DNA of 64,000 bases from Hartmannibacter diazotrophicus (GCF_900231165.1 NZ_LT960614.1:5263444-5327443); one strand, 5' to 3'. Shown: positions 27,687-35,850, counted from the first letter of the stretch. Numbers and translations: made by a program. The notes: generated by a model from the letters alone, not told the origin.

Positions 27687-29672
27687 CTAATCGTCGAAAT
27701 CGCTTACGGGGTCACCGAAGGCGGCGTCAAGGTCATAGGCGTCGGGATCGAAGGGATCGTCGGGATCGAAGGGCACGTCGTCGGGCGCGACCGGCAGGGC
27801 TGCTTCCGCCACCGAGATCTCGTCCTCCGGCACCTGCACGTCGACGATCTCCGCGCCGGGAAACTTGGAAAGAATGTCGGCGATCAACGGGTCGGCGCGC
27901 ACGTCGTCGAGAAGGCTGCGCCGGGCGGCCTCCTTCTTTTCCTGGATCGTCGCCTCGCCTTCCTCGCGCGAAACGGTGACGATCCAGCGCTTGCCCGTCC
28001 AGTCGGTGAGCTTGCGGCCGAGATCGCCGGCCAGATTCGGGTTCGCGCCGGGCAGCGGATTGATCTCGATCCGCCCGTCCTCGAAGTTGACGAGGCGGAC
28101 GTTGCGCTCCAGCGCGAACTTGACACCGATGTCGCGCCGCGCGGCGGCAAGCTCGACGACGGCCTCGAAGCTTTCGAGCCGGATCGAATCGGGCTGGGCC
28201 TGCCCCGGCTGCATCGCGGGCGCGGGAATGTTGCGGTTTTCGGTGTGAAGCCGCGCCACGGGGCCGCTGCCGCCGCTGCTGGCCATCTGCGCCGGACGCA
28301 CCGCCATCGATCCAGTTGGCCCTGCCGGCGCACCCGCTCCGCCGCCGTTGCCGCGCGGCGCCGGGGCGCCAGCGCCGTTGCCGTTGGTCGCCTGGCCGAG
28401 TTGCTTCAGCGCCTCGTCGAGCGTCGGCAGATCCGCCGCATAGGCAAGCCGCACGATCACCATTTCCGCCGCCGGCAGGGGACGGGCCGCCTGCTCCACC
28501 TCGGCGATGCCCTTCAAGAGCAACTGCCAGGCGCGCGAGAGCACCCGCACCGAGAGCCCGGCTGAAAATTCCTTGCCGCGCGTGCGCTCGCCCTCCGACA
28601 GCGAGGGATCGGAGGCGCTGGCCGGCACCAGCTTCATGCGCGTGACGAGATGGACGAAGGCGGCAAGGTCGGAGAGCACGACGGCCGGGTCGGCGCCGGT
28701 GTCATACTGGTCGGTGAGTTCGCCGAGCGCGCCGGCGACGTCGCCCTTCATGACGAATTCGAAAAGGTCGATGATGCGCGCCCGGTCGGCAAGGCCGAGC
28801 ATCGCGCGGAGCGACTCCGTGTCGACCGCGCCGCCGCCATGGGCGATCGCCTGGTCGAAGATGGTGAGGCAGTCGCGCGCCGAGCCCTCGCCTGCGCGGG
28901 CGATCAGCGCCAGCGCCTCGTCGTCGACGGTGACCGCCTCGGCCTCGGCGATCTTTTTCAGGTGCTCCGTCAACAGCCCGGCGTCGATGCGGCGCAGGTC
29001 GAAGCGCTGGCAGCGCGACAGCACCGTGATCGGAACCTTGCGGATCTCGGTGGTGGCGAAGATGAACTTCACATGCTCCGGCGGCTCTTCCAGCGTCTTC
29101 AGCAGCGCGTTGAACGCCGCCGTGGAGAGCATGTGCACCTCGTCGATGATGTAGACCTTGTAGCGCGCCGAAACGGGCTTGTAGCGCGCCGCGTCGGTGA
29201 TCTCGCGAATGTCGCCGACGCCCGTGTGCGAGGCGGCGTCCATCTCGATCACGTCGACATGCCGGCCTTCCATGATCGCCTGGCAATGGGTGCCCATCTC
29301 CGGCATCGAGATGGTCGGCCGGTCGATCTTGCCAGGAATTTCATAGTTGAGCGCGCGGGCGAGGATGCGGGCGGTGGTCGTCTTGCCGACGCCGCGCACG
29401 CCCGTCAGCATCCATGCCTGCGCGATGCGGCCGGTCTCGAAGGCGTTCGCCAGCGTGCGCACCATGGCGCCGTGGCCGATCAGATCCTCGAAAGTGGAGG
29501 GGCGGTATTTGCGGGCGAGCACCCGGTAGCCGGCGCCCTTGGGCGCGGGGGCGGCATGGACCTCGTGCGTATGGTCGAGCCCGAGGCCAGCCTCGCCGGT
29601 CCCGTGATCCGTCTTGGCGACGGTCGTCTCCTCGCCGGCGGCTGTCTCGTCCATGGCCTCTTTGATCCGCAT
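27687..29672 (-). CDS. dnaX: DNA polymerase III subunit gamma/tau
   Basis: 661 residues. Clamp-loader ATPase: Walker A GVRGVGKTTTA, DEVHMLS Walker B, LEEPPEHVKF and SRC sensor motifs in the first 250 residues. The zinc module normally between Walker A and B keeps only one cysteine (GTHCQAIMEGRH), as in many alphaproteobacterial relatives. A Gly/Asn/Ala-rich linker (about 435-480) joins a tau-type C-terminal domain ending in an Asp/Pro-rich tail (FDPDDPFDPDAYD). The SRP RNA gene lies just upstream. The start ATG at 29672 has no good ribosome site; MDETAAG (29654) is an alternative. Confidence 0.96.
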   Translation of the reverse strand: MRIKEAMDETAAGEETTVAKTDHGTGEAGLGLDHTHEVHAAPAPKGAGYRVLARKYRPSTFEDLIGHGAMVRTLANAFETGRIAQAWMLTGVRGVGKTTTARILARALNYEIPGKIDRPTISMPEMGTHCQAIMEGRHVDVIEMDAASHTGVGDIREITDAARYKPVSARYKVYIIDEVHMLSTAAFNALLKTLEEPPEHVKFIFATTEIRKVPITVLSRCQRFDLRRIDAGLLTEHLKKIAEAEAVTVDDEALALIARAGEGSARDCLTIFDQAIAHGGGAVDTESLRAMLGLADRARIIDLFEFVMKGDVAGALGELTDQYDTGADPAVVLSDLAAFVHLVTRMKLVPASASDPSLSEGERTRGKEFSAGLSVRVLSRAWQLLLKGIAEVEQAARPLPAAEMVIVRLAYAADLPTLDEALKQLGQATNGNGAGAPAPRGNGGGAGAPAGPTGSMAVRPAQMASSGGSGPVARLHTENRNIPAPAMQPGQAQPDSIRLESFEAVVELAAARRDIGVKFALERNVRLVNFEDGRIEINPLPGANPNLAGDLGRKLTDWTGKRWIVTVSREEGEATIQEKKEAARRSLLDDVRADPLIADILSKFPGAEIVDVQVPEDEISVAEAALPVAPDDVPFDPDDPFDPDAYDLDAAFGDPVSDFDD

Positions 29673-29731
29673 ATCGCGGCGCCAGCCGTATGGCAGCGCC
29701 TTGAAAACATCGTCGATCCTGCGGGAGGTCG

Positions 29732-29834
29732 GTGGGAGGCTGACATGTGACCCGAGCCGAGGCTCGTTGGGGCTGCTTCCTTCCGGACCTGACCCGGTTG
29801 GCGAGTGGCACGTCCACCGCCAACCTCCCGCCCC
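29732..29834 (-). ncRNA. ffs: signal recognition particle RNA (4.5S, bacterial small type)
   Basis: The leftward strand contains the conserved SRP domain IV hairpin sequence GGTCAGGTCCGGAAGGAAGC followed by AGCCC. Terminal segments GGGAGGTTG and CAGCCTCCC pair to close the rod-like RNA. Size about 100 bases and position directly upstream of dnaX are typical of alphaproteobacteria. The RNA binds Ffh for co-translational membrane targeting. Ends are approximate to a few bases. Confidence 0.95.
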
Positions 29835-30161
29835 CTCATATCACGATGGGCGGGTATGAATGCAAGAGGGGAATTTGGCTGCGGAACCACTCGTCAATTC
29901 CAATTCGCGCCTGACATCAGATTGACTGCCATAGGCAAGACCAATCTCTTCTCTCTCTCAAGTTGGATCTTCAGTTCTTATTGGCCTGTCACGATGCGGC
30001 AAAGAACGCAGCCCAAATCTGGCTCGTGTCATCAAAATATCGTATGCAGATTTTCCTCGCTTTCGCGGATTCGGGAAGGGATCCGCGCTCCACAACACAG
30101 GTATCTTTCTGAAAAGATTTGACATCTGCTAGGGCCGAACGAGAAACGTGGGGAATCACGG
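29835..30161. other. low-GC region upstream of the nuclease cassette
   Basis: 327 bases. GC content falls sharply from about 29870 onward compared with the ffs/dnaX side. It contains the ffs promoter on the left and presumably the promoter of the rightward nuclease gene. No gene or clear direct repeat marking an insertion boundary was found. Confidence 0.5.
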
Positions 30162-31052
30162 ATGGCGAAGCTGACAACTGCAGACCTGAAGCTGATCGAC
30201 AGCCTCTTTGGCATGTATGGCGGCTACGTCATGGACTTCAGTAACAGTCGTTTTGCTTCATTCTTTGAGCGCGATGTCGGTGTTAACATCTATGACGATG
30301 CCTACGCCATTCATGGAACGTCCAAGGGAAAGCGGCTGAGGGGCTTTCTTGAGATCGCACAGACCGCAGCAATCATTAGAGCACTTCACGCTCTTTGGGA
30401 TTATCGAGAAGTCAGTCGCTTAGCGCACAGCCAAGCCGAAACCGTTGATAATGCAAGGCAGCGCCTGAGTGCAGTAATTGAAAAGCTTGGCGGTCAGCCA
30501 TTGGCCATGAATCCAGACGAAGGTCTTCAGGATGCCAAGACAGGAAAGCTGAGCCGGCCTTCCGTACAAGCATTAGTCGCGCTAGAAGAAGAATTTATGG
30601 CTATGCATGCCATGGATGATAAAGCTCAGGCGCGCGGTTATGCTTTCGAGCGATTTCTCAGGAAATGGTTTGATGCGTGGGGACTGGATGCCCGTGGCTC
30701 TTTCAAGCTATTGGGTGAGCAGATCGATGGCAGTTTTCTGCATGAAGGCTCAGTCTACCTGATAGAGGCAAAGTGGCGAAATCAACCGACGGATGCTTCA
30801 ACGCTTCGGTCGTTTCAGGAAAAAGTTGGCGATCGGCTAGAGGGGGCGCGGGGTCTCTTCATATCGTATTCTGGGTTCACAGCTGATGGGCTTCAAGCAT
30901 TTACAGCTAGGAGAGTGGTAATGATGGATGGGATGGACGTATACGAAGCGTTGCGGCGGAGAATCCCTCTTAATGAAGTCGTTGCCGCCAAACTGCGAGT
31001 CGCTATCGAAGAAAGGCGGCCCTTTGTTCACGTTCGAGAGTTGTTCCCTTGA
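30162..31052 (+). CDS. Mrr-like restriction endonuclease domain protein
   Basis: 296 residues. The C-terminal half is a PD-(D/E)XK nuclease domain of Mrr type: E163 in the RGYAFERFL helix, D189 in EQIDGSF, and E202-x-K204 in VYLIEAKWR, followed by RSFQEKV and GLFISYSGFT. The N-terminal half (LFGMYGGYVMDFSNSRFASFF, TSKGKRLRGFL) is a separate domain that I have seen in restriction or abortive-infection type proteins but cannot name. Codon use and GC (near 50%) differ strongly from neighbours, indicating recent transfer. It overlaps the next gene by 4 bases. A defence role against foreign DNA is inferred. Confidence 0.8.
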   Translation: MAKLTTADLKLIDSLFGMYGGYVMDFSNSRFASFFERDVGVNIYDDAYAIHGTSKGKRLRGFLEIAQTAAIIRALHALWDYREVSRLAHSQAETVDNARQRLSAVIEKLGGQPLAMNPDEGLQDAKTGKLSRPSVQALVALEEEFMAMHAMDDKAQARGYAFERFLRKWFDAWGLDARGSFKLLGEQIDGSFLHEGSVYLIEAKWRNQPTDASTLRSFQEKVGDRLEGARGLFISYSGFTADGLQAFTARRVVMMDGMDVYEALRRRIPLNEVVAAKLRVAIEERRPFVHVRELFP

Positions 31053-31582
31053 TTTCAATCGCTCCTGAGGTGCTCCTCGCTGATGCACAGGAAATGCATC
31101 TAATACTGTCCACTGCCGAATGCTTGGAGAGACACGCTAACATCACACTGGGTACGCTTGCCGAGATCCTGACCGCACTGAGTACAGATGGGAAATTAGC
31201 CGAGCCCAATCGCAAAGGGTTTGACGTCATTTCACCAGCTTATGGTCGAATCGAAGTCAAATCGAGAGTTCTGGGAACAGATGGCGCATTTCCACGCATT
31301 TCGCTGTCGCCCAATAAGATTGATGGAGCTGACCATTTCATGGCAGTGCGTTGGGATCAGCATTCGAAGTTATGTTTTGCGATTATGTTGCCGAAGGCAT
31401 CTATTCTTCCGCTATATCAGGCTAGATTACAAAGATCCGGAAATATAGCGCATCTCCATTGGGATGATTGGCTCGCTGCAAGAGATGCAGTCGATTTTAC
31501 AGATCAGTTCCAAGAGCTTTTGAGTATTGATGCATCATCTTTCAGAAAATCATCGATTCAATTGGAACCGCAAGCAAAATAG
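31049..31582 (+). CDS. second PD-(D/E)XK nuclease-like protein of the low-GC cassette
   Basis: 177 residues from a TTG start overlapping the previous stop (TTGA), so translation is coupled. An N-terminal helical region (about 5-48) precedes a compact restriction-fold core: GFDVISPAYGRIEVKSR gives D59 and E69-x-K71, the PD-(D/E)XK active-site pattern, and further strands (HFMAVRWDQHSKLCFAIMLP) fit the fold. I do not recognise a named family. It has the same low GC as its partner. Together they form a two-gene module, probably a defence or DNA-processing system. Confidence 0.7.
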   Translation: MISIAPEVLLADAQEMHLILSTAECLERHANITLGTLAEILTALSTDGKLAEPNRKGFDVISPAYGRIEVKSRVLGTDGAFPRISLSPNKIDGADHFMAVRWDQHSKLCFAIMLPKASILPLYQARLQRSGNIAHLHWDDWLAARDAVDFTDQFQELLSIDASSFRKSSIQLEPQAK

Positions 31583-31611
31583 AAGTCGCAATGCTCGGGT
31601 GATCCAGCTGC

Positions 31612-32067
31612 TTAGGCTACCACTTTCGCCACCGGGTGCACCGTCCGCGCGCTGACCATCAGCCGGTTCCAGGTATTGATCATGGCGATGGCCACGGAAA
31701 GCTTCGTCACTTCGCTGTCCGAAAACTGCCCGCGCACCGTGTCATAGGCCTCGTCGCTGACGCCGCGCCCGGCGATCTCGGTCAGCGCCTCGGTCCAGGC
31801 CAGCGCGGCGCGCTCGCGCTCCGAAAAGAGCGGCGATTCACGCCAGGCCGAGGTCAGGTAGAGCCGCTCCTCGCGCTCGCCGTCCTGCCGCGCTTCGCGG
31901 CTGTGCATCTCCACGCAGAAGGAGCAGCCGTTGATCTGCGAGGCGCGCAGCTTGACGAGATGGAGGAGGCTCGCCTCCAGCCCGCTCTCGTTGACCGCGT
32001 TGCTCAGGGTGACCACGGCCTGCATCAGTTCCGGCGCGGTGGCAAAATGGTTCAGTCTGGCTTTCAT
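31612..32067 (-). CDS. carboxymuconolactone decarboxylase / AhpD-like protein
   Basis: 151 residues. AhpD-like alkylhydroperoxidase fold with the redox CxxC-H motif in CSFCVEMH and LVKLRASQINGC upstream, then WTEALTEI and NTWNRLMV. Such proteins reduce peroxides or act in other thiol redox steps. Start ATG is preceded by AAGGAG. It lies downstream of an Rrf2 regulator gene on the same strand, with inverted-repeat element B between them. Substrate unknown. Confidence 0.9.
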   Translation of the reverse strand: MKARLNHFATAPELMQAVVTLSNAVNESGLEASLLHLVKLRASQINGCSFCVEMHSREARQDGEREERLYLTSAWRESPLFSERERAALAWTEALTEIAGRGVSDEAYDTVRGQFSDSEVTKLSVAIAMINTWNRLMVSARTVHPVAKVVA

Positions 32068-32181
32068 GGCTTTTCTCCTTTGGGGGTGATGGGTTGGGGT
32101 TGGCTGCCGCCGGCCTCGGCGGGGCGGTTGCTGGCACGGCTGTGGCAGTCGCCGGGCGACTTGAAAGACCCTCTCGTTTGT

Positions 32182-32346
32182 CGTCATTCCCGCGAAGGCG
32201 GGAACCCAGCAATCGGCCGGGATGATCATTTGCGGGAAGCGCAGACGTCGCTCCTTGCGGGAAGAGCATCGGTGGGGTTCGCGCCGACTGTTCTCACGAC
32301 GGCCATCCTCGCGGCGGGCTGGGTTCCCGTCTTCGCGGGAATGACG
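32182..32346. repeat. intergenic inverted-repeat element B (165 bp)
   Basis: 29-base terminal inverted repeats (32182-32210 and 32318-32346) with one mismatch. The ends match element A at 26181, and internal blocks such as CGAGGATGG appear in the opposite orientation, so A and B are diverged copies of one family. Non-coding. It lies between the ahpD-like and Rrf2 genes. Confidence 0.9.
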
Positions 32347-32417
32347 ACAGCGGAGGGCCTTTTCCGTGAGGACAGGCCTCTCTGTCCGGCGGCCTCGAAC
32401 GCCGCCGGATTGCATTC

Positions 32418-32924
32418 TCACCCGGAAGCCGGTTGCGGACGGCGGGCGCGCTCCACGAAGGCGCAGCCGCGCTCAAGCACGCGCGGGTCGCTGGTCTCCA
32501 GAAACTCCGTGACGAGGTCGGAAAGCCGCGTCTTTTGAAGCGCCTCGCGATAGGCCCGCTCGGCAGAAAGCATCGCCGCCGCGATGCCGCAGGGCCTCAG
32601 ATAGGCGTCGTCGGGCAGCGGGCTCGGCCCGCGCCGGCGGATGTTGGCGCAGCGGAAGGCCGGCTCCCGGCCCTCGACGGCCAGCACGATGTCGGCGAGC
32701 GTGATCGCCTCCGCCGCCCGGCCGAGGCGGTAGCCGCCGGCGGGGCCGGGCACGGACTCCAGAATCCCCTCGGCGACAAGCCGCTTCAGGTGCTTGACGA
32801 GATAGCTCGCCGAGACCCCGTGATGCTCGGCAAGGTCGCCGGCGGAAATCGTCGCGTCTTGTCCCGTTCCCGCCAGAACCGCGCAGCAGTGGATCGCGGC
32901 CTCGACGCCATCTCCAAGCTTCAT
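32418..32924 (-). CDS. Rrf2 family transcriptional regulator
   Basis: 168 residues. Winged helix N-terminal domain with ISAGDLAEHHGVSASYLVKHLKRLVAEGIL and the GPAGGYRLGR wing, both typical of Rrf2 proteins (IscR, NsrR, RirA). Cysteines at FRCAN and RPCG could contribute to a cluster, but the compact three-cysteine motif of IscR/NsrR is not obvious, so cluster binding is uncertain. Start ATG is preceded by GGAG. A 15-bp palindrome lies 33 bases upstream, suggesting autoregulation. Likely targets are the neighbouring ahpD-like, cytochrome and hemoglobin genes (inference). Confidence 0.9.
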   Translation of the reverse strand: MKLGDGVEAAIHCCAVLAGTGQDATISAGDLAEHHGVSASYLVKHLKRLVAEGILESVPGPAGGYRLGRAAEAITLADIVLAVEGREPAFRCANIRRRGPSPLPDDAYLRPCGIAAAMLSAERAYREALQKTRLSDLVTEFLETSDPRVLERGCAFVERARRPQPASG

Positions 32925-32956
32925 GGCATTCTCCGTTCGTGGATAATAATAATCAT

Positions 32957-32971
32957 GGATATTTTTTATCC
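32957..32971. promoter_or_regulatory. 15-bp palindrome upstream of the Rrf2 gene (candidate operator)
   Basis: GGATA-TTTTT-TATCC, within an AT-rich stretch (32941-32971) that is unusual for this genome and positioned where the Rrf2 gene promoter should be. Candidate site for autoregulation. Confidence 0.55.
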
Positions 32972-33029
32972 GCAATAGGGGTGCGCTTTTTTTTTGGCCG
33001 GTCCAGTCAGCATCCGGTGCGGCGGGGCC

Positions 33030-33320
33030 TCAGAGGGACAGGAGGTAGGCGATGATGTTGGCGCGCAGCGTCGCGTCGGCGGCGTGGTGGGCGGGCAGCA
33101 GGACGCCGAGCGTCTGCGTCTTGTCTTCGGGCGTTGCCCCGTCGACCTGCATCATGAGCTGCTCGGGTGAGCGGTGGCAGCGCTGGCAGGCGCGGGTGAA
33201 GGACTCGGCCCCGGCTACGGGGTCGCCGTCAGCGGCGAAGGCGGCCGGCGTCGGCATGCCGCCGGCGAGCAGCGTGCCAGTGAGAGCCAGAACGCATGCT
33301 GCTTTCGATCGGGTCATCAT
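33030..33320 (-). CDS. small secreted c-type cytochrome
   Basis: 96 residues. A signal peptide (KAACVLALTGTLLAGGMPTPAAFA) precedes a monoheme domain with CQRCH haem attachment; the C-terminal helix (LRANIIAYLLSL) is typical of class I cytochromes. A distal Met is possible in LMMQVDG. Start ATG has a GGAGG site (an adjacent in-frame ATG is also possible). The hemoglobin gene ends 29 bases upstream on the same strand, so they are likely co-transcribed. Electron partner unknown. Confidence 0.85.
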   Translation of the reverse strand: MMTRSKAACVLALTGTLLAGGMPTPAAFAADGDPVAGAESFTRACQRCHRSPEQLMMQVDGATPEDKTQTLGVLLPAHHAADATLRANIIAYLLSL

Positions 33321-33349
33321 CGCCGCCTCCATGATGCCTCGGCCCGGGA

Positions 33350-33766
33350 TCACGTCCGGTTTTGCATATGATAGCCGAGCTTGGTGACATTCTCGCGGAT
33401 CATTTCCCGCACGCGCTCGTTTGCCACGGTCTCGTCGAGCGCCTGGTTGAAACACACAAGCCAGCCGTCCCGTTCCTCTTCGGCGATGGAAAAGGGCAGA
33501 TGCCGTGCTCGGAGCATCGGTGCGCCGTGCTTCTGGACGAAAAGCTGCGGCCCGCCGAGCCAGCCGGTGAGATACATGAAGAGCTTCTCGCGGCTGCCCT
33601 CTAGGCTTTCCGGGTGGATGGCGCGGCAGGCGGCCGCCTCCGGCAGCGTGTCCATCAGCTCGTAGAAGCGGCGGGTCAGGCGGTCGACGGTCGGCTCGCC
33701 GCCGATCGCCTCGTAGAGCGTGATCTGGCGGAGGGCCGGTTCGCCGGCCGGTGTTGACTGCGTCAT
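33350..33766 (-). CDS. group II truncated hemoglobin
   Basis: 138 residues. Two-on-two globin with LYEAIGGEPTVDRLTRRFYELM at the N-terminus, proximal His in the MLRARHLPFSI segment and Trp at the G8 position (RDGWLVCF), which marks group II (YjbI/TrbO) proteins. These bind O2 or NO and are linked to oxidative or nitrosative stress handling. Start ATG is preceded by GAGGAT. The small cytochrome c gene follows closely. A role in peroxide/NO detoxification together with the nearby Rrf2 and AhpD-like proteins is an inference. Confidence 0.92.
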   Translation of the reverse strand: MTQSTPAGEPALRQITLYEAIGGEPTVDRLTRRFYELMDTLPEAAACRAIHPESLEGSREKLFMYLTGWLGGPQLFVQKHGAPMLRARHLPFSIAEEERDGWLVCFNQALDETVANERVREMIRENVTKLGYHMQNRT

Positions 33767-33950
33767 CGCGGTCGATCCTCGATATTGCATAAAGGCTTGG
33801 CCCTTCCATAGGATGAAACGGACCGGGCGGAAAGACCGTGGCAACCCCAAGGTCCGGCTGCCATGGTCCGCGGCGACAGGCTCACGACGGTCATGCGGTC
33901 AGCCGGGGCTCGGTGTCGCAGCGACGGAATCGAAAAGGAAGCGGGACGGC

Positions 33951-34319
33951 ATGACGCCCTTCGGAGCGAGGCTGCGCGAGCTGCGCCGCCGGCGCAAGAT
34001 CACCTTGAGCCAGATGGCGGCGGCGCTCGATGTTTCGCCGGCTTATCTGAGCGCGCTGGAGCACGGCAAGCGCGGCCGGCCGACCTGGTTCATGGTCCAG
34101 CGCATCATCGCCTTCTTCAACGTGATCTGGGACGAAGCGGAGGAATTGCAGCGGCTTGCGGAGGTCTCCGACCCGAAGATCACCATCGACACCGCCGGCC
34201 TCGACCCGCGCGCGACAGAGCTTGCCAACCTGCTCGCCCGCCATGTCGGCCGCCTGCCGCCGGAAACGCTGGATCGGTTGATGGCCGAAATTCGAAAGTC
34301 GGTGAAGGACGAGGGGTAA
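33951..34319 (+). CDS. XRE family helix-turn-helix regulator
   Basis: 122 residues. The helix-turn-helix is ITLSQMAAALDVSPAYLSALEHGKRG (about 17-42). The remaining helical region (QRIIAFFNVIWDEAEELQRLAEVSDPKI, ELANLLARHVGRLP) resembles a widespread alphaproteobacterial XRE subgroup of about 120 residues. Start ATG is at the end of a GA-rich tract with AAGGA. Target unknown; it is divergent from the hemoglobin gene and convergent with an esterase gene 17 bases away. Confidence 0.88.
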   Translation: MTPFGARLRELRRRRKITLSQMAAALDVSPAYLSALEHGKRGRPTWFMVQRIIAFFNVIWDEAEELQRLAEVSDPKITIDTAGLDPRATELANLLARHVGRLPPETLDRLMAEIRKSVKDEG

Positions 34320-34336
34320 CTCTACCCCTACAGATC

Positions 34337-35044
34337 TCAGTCGAGGAAGAAGCCCACCGCCTGCTCCACCACGTCGGCGCGGATCTTGTGCGGCCCGTCG
34401 TGCTCCACATAGGTCACGTCATAGTCGGCCTGCTTGAGCTGCTCCGCCTTGCCGCGGCCGGCGACCTCGACCGGAAGCTGCTCGTCGTGGCGCCCGTGCG
34501 AGATGAAGATCTTCGGCTCGCCCTCCGGCGCGGTGACGGCAAGAAACCCGCCCGACATCGCGATGATGTGGCTGACAATCCGCCCGTTGGTGAGACCGAT
34601 GGAGAGGGCATAGGAGCAGCCGTCCGACCAGCCGGCGAAGGCAAGATGCGCCGGATCGAGCGTGAAATGATCGGCGACGATGGTGAGCGCGGTGTCGAGC
34701 CGCTCGCGGTCCGGCCCGTTGCCGGCGATCACCAGATCCCAGGTCGGATAGATCGACTGCGGCGCGAGGATCAGGAATTTCCGGGCGTCTGCATGCGGCT
34801 CGTAGTTCGGCAGCATGATGCCGGCCCCGCCGCCCGCGCCGTGAAAGAGGACGAGGAGCGGGGTGGGCGTCGCCGGATCGATGCCTTCGGGCACATAGAG
34901 GATTGCGTCGCGCTTTTCCGAAAGCCCGAGGCTGTTGCGCCCCGGCGGCAGCGGCGGCTTCGTCGGCGCCTTGTGCGTGAAGGCCAGCCGGCCAAGCAGC
35001 ACTGGGTCGAGGAAGGAGAGATCGAGGTTCGTGAAATCCATCAT
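34337..35044 (-). CDS. alpha/beta hydrolase (phospholipase/carboxylesterase type)
   Basis: 235 residues. Serine hydrolase with nucleophile elbow GWSDG (about residue 143), acid in HGRHDEQLP and histidine in EHDGPHKI, and oxyanion strand LLVLFHGAGG. Lacks a signal peptide, so cytoplasmic. Family resemblance is to the carboxylesterase/phospholipase YtpA-like group; substrate is not predictable. Two adjacent ATG codons can serve as start. A 44-bp palindromic element lies just upstream. Confidence 0.88.
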   Translation of the reverse strand: MMDFTNLDLSFLDPVLLGRLAFTHKAPTKPPLPPGRNSLGLSEKRDAILYVPEGIDPATPTPLLVLFHGAGGGAGIMLPNYEPHADARKFLILAPQSIYPTWDLVIAGNGPDRERLDTALTIVADHFTLDPAHLAFAGWSDGCSYALSIGLTNGRIVSHIIAMSGGFLAVTAPEGEPKIFISHGRHDEQLPVEVAGRGKAEQLKQADYDVTYVEHDGPHKIRADVVEQAVGFFLD

Positions 35045-35059
35045 GTGGCATACATTAAA

Positions 35060-35103
35060 GCGTGTTCCGAAAAGTGGTATCCGGTTTTCGGCCAAAAACA
35101 CGC
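35060..35103. repeat. 44-bp palindromic element upstream of the esterase gene
   Basis: Outer arms GCGTGTT/AACACGC and inner arms CCGAAAA/TTTTCGG form an imperfect hairpin. Similar short palindromes with GTGTTCCGAAAAGTG are frequent between genes in Rhizobiales, so this is probably a dispersed repeat rather than a specific operator. A degenerate relative with CCGAAAACCGGTTCCC lies near 27615. Confidence 0.65.
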
Positions 35104-35213
35104 GACGAAACAAAAACCCGAAGCATGTCGCATCAATAGCATCGAGTGCGACGTGCGTTCGGCCAGATGGCGACGGACGAAAAGCCGTAGGCCGCCCGTT
35201 GACGCGTGCTGCG

Positions 35214-35822
35214 TCATCCTCCCTGTCGCACTTCGGGCAAACCGACGGCCAGCGCGGCGACCAGCATGCGGATCTGCGCATGCAGCGCCGCGCGCGGCAC
35301 CGCCACATGGCGATCTTCCAGCCCGAGGGCCACGACGCCGTGGACGGCGGAAAACAGCGTGCGCGCCAGAAGCTGACGGTCCTCGTCGGACAGATCGGGC
35401 AGCAGCGTCTTCAGCGGTGCGTCAAGATAGGTGAACAGACTGGTCTGTGCACCTGCAGACCACTCGGGAAGCTGCTGATGTGCCGAAAGGCGGAACTCGA
35501 ACAGCGCGCGCCAGAGGTTGACGTTGCCGGCGGCAAAATCGGCATAGGTGAGGGCGATCGCGGTCAGCTGCTCGCGCGGGCTCGCATCCAACGTTTCGGC
35601 CGTGGTTGCCTGCAACGCCTCGCCGAGCCGGGAGAGCGTGCGCACGCCGACGCGCAGGACCAGTTCGTCGAGGTCTTCCACATAGGTGTAGATGGCGCCG
35701 ACCGCGCAGCCGACCTCGGTGGCGAGGTCGCGGGCCCTGAGCGCGCCAAGTCCCTTCTGCGAGATGATGGTTTCGGCGGTGGTGATGAGCGCGTCGCGCT
35801 GCGCCTCGCGTCGGCTGGTCAT
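35214..35822 (-). CDS. TetR family transcriptional regulator
   Basis: 202 residues. N-terminal TetR helix-turn-helix (LITTAETIISQKGLGALRARDLATEVGCAVGAIYTYVEDLDELVL) and a C-terminal ligand/dimer domain with LFSAVHGVVALGL, resembling the WHG group. Divergent from the large phospholipid acyltransferase gene; two copies of the palindrome TGAACnATGTTCA lie between them, so it probably represses that gene and itself. The inducer may be a fatty acyl or lipid-related compound (inference). Confidence 0.92.
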   Translation of the reverse strand: MTSRREAQRDALITTAETIISQKGLGALRARDLATEVGCAVGAIYTYVEDLDELVLRVGVRTLSRLGEALQATTAETLDASPREQLTAIALTYADFAAGNVNLWRALFEFRLSAHQQLPEWSAGAQTSLFTYLDAPLKTLLPDLSDEDRQLLARTLFSAVHGVVALGLEDRHVAVPRAALHAQIRMLVAALAVGLPEVRQGG

Positions 35823-35850
35823 GGCAGATTTTCCGCATCCTGGAGGAAAA

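Noticed and set aside
27687..29672. Loss of the DnaX zinc module as a sign of a broken gene
   Set aside because: Most cysteines are missing, but the same feature is common in alphaproteobacterial DnaX and all ATPase motifs are intact.
29732..31611. Integration of the low-GC cassette into ffs with flanking direct repeats
   Set aside because: I searched the ends by eye and found no duplicated ffs sequence or other direct repeat at the right boundary.
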